DNA from: Spirochaetaceae bacterium
Lineage (GTDB): Bacteria > Spirochaetota > Spirochaetia > JABEVK01
Reading direction: 5' to 3'
DNA length: 14,294 nucleotides
Assembly (NCBI GenBank): GCA_023265735.1
Contig: JAHFSN010000016.1
Coordinates: 1-14,294 of the forward strand
Shown piece by piece: positions 13,953-14,294 of the stretch. A program made the position numbers and the translations under genes. The notes beneath the pieces were generated by a model that was not told where the DNA came from, did not search any database, and saw nothing but the letters and a program-made list of their open reading frames with translations. The stretch's first letter is position 1. Every line of letters begins with the position of its first letter.

Positions 13953-13980
13953 AGGGTTAGGCCCTGACTAAGGAAGGTTC

Positions 13981-14294
13981 ATGCCGAGTTTTTTGAGCTT
14001 GCCCCTGGGCGAGAAGTTTGTGGTGGCCGGGAACTGGGTGTATAAGAAGACGCACCGGAAACCGGTGGACCTGGCGTCGATGTTCACCCGGGTGCCCCGC
14101 TGGGACCGGAAAATCCACAACCAGGTATTCATGACTTGGAAGTCGACGACATTCTCTCCGCTTCACGCGTTGCAGTTGAGGCGCTTCCGCCAGCTGAACC
14201 CCGATTTCAGCTTTGAATTTTTCGATGATCGCCGGATGACCGAGTACATGGAGACCCATTTTGCCGGGCAGCCCATCCTCGAGGTGTTCCGGTA
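13981..14294 (+). CDS. GT32-like glycosyltransferase (3' truncated by window end)
   Basis: The first 104 codons are present. ATG 13981 has AAGGAAGG (13970-13977) just ahead and lies 28 bases after manC. The protein lacks a signal peptide. After a polar start, DRKIHNQVFMTWKSTTFSPLHALQLRRFRQLNPDFSFEFFDD matches the opening of the OCH1/GT32 family (h-P-K-I-I-H-Q-T-W-K, then L-N-P-x-a-x-a-x-h-a-D-D). The expected DxD motif would lie further on, outside the window. The family transfers sugars from nucleotide donors, so a GDP- or dTDP-linked sugar made by this operon is a likely donor (inference). Confidence 0.8.
   Translation, partial: MPSFLSLPLGEKFVVAGNWVYKKTHRKPVDLASMFTRVPRWDRKIHNQVFMTWKSTTFSPLHALQLRRFRQLNPDFSFEFFDDRRMTEYMETHFAGQPILEVFR

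Noticed and set aside
1..14294. CRISPR array, integrase, transposase or toxin-antitoxin genes
   Set aside because: No regularly spaced repeats and no matching protein motifs were seen in any frame read.

Overview
The window looks chromosomal and comes from a fairly GC-rich bacterium, probably a spirochaete. The main clue is DnaX: its opening (MAYEVTATRKRP) and its Walker and zinc-finger region read like spirochaetal DnaX as I remember it. No search was run, so the lineage is an inference. Everything except the final glycosyltransferase and the leading ParB is complete.

Layout. (1) Bases 1-731 hold the 3' part of parB. (2) A strong sigma70-like promoter overlaps the parB stop and drives a tRNA block: Ser-TGA, Ser-GCT, Arg-GCG, Ser-GGA, then the small SRP RNA (1174-1295). 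(3) Bases about 1296-6800 are an AT-richer island with different codon use, placed between the SRP RNA gene and dnaX, which are often neighbours. It carries a 144-bp inverted-repeat element, a decayed copy of the dnaX start region, a GtrA-type membrane protein, an FAD oxidoreductase, an NAD(P)-binding SDR-like protein with no normal start codon, a probable glycosyltransferase remnant and a large GT-C-like membrane protein. (4) Bases 6820-9089 are the conserved replication/recombination set dnaX-ybaB-recR. dnaX contains a run of ten A that should give two products (gamma-like and tau-like). (5) A promoter with an overlapping palindrome and a structured leader precedes a second polysaccharide operon: winged-helix regulator, rmlB, gmd, fcl, manC and a GT32-like glycosyltransferase cut by the window end. 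Start and stop codons overlap or nearly touch through most of this operon.

How the genes work together. manC makes GDP-mannose, and gmd plus fcl convert it to a GDP-6-deoxy sugar, most likely GDP-L-fucose. rmlB makes dTDP-4-keto-6-deoxyglucose, the entry point to several dTDP-deoxysugars. The glycosyltransferase at the end probably uses one of these. The island genes form a separate envelope-glycan cassette: an FAD enzyme and an NAD(P)-binding enzyme, a GtrA-type lipid-linked-sugar membrane protein and a GT-C-like transferase. The order resembles the mycobacterial Rv3789-dprE1-dprE2-aftA block, although the two enzymes belong to other families.

The most interesting signals are this cassette and the duplicated dnaX start at its edge, the A10 slippage site in dnaX with its downstream hairpin, and the palindrome on the promoter of the sugar operon.
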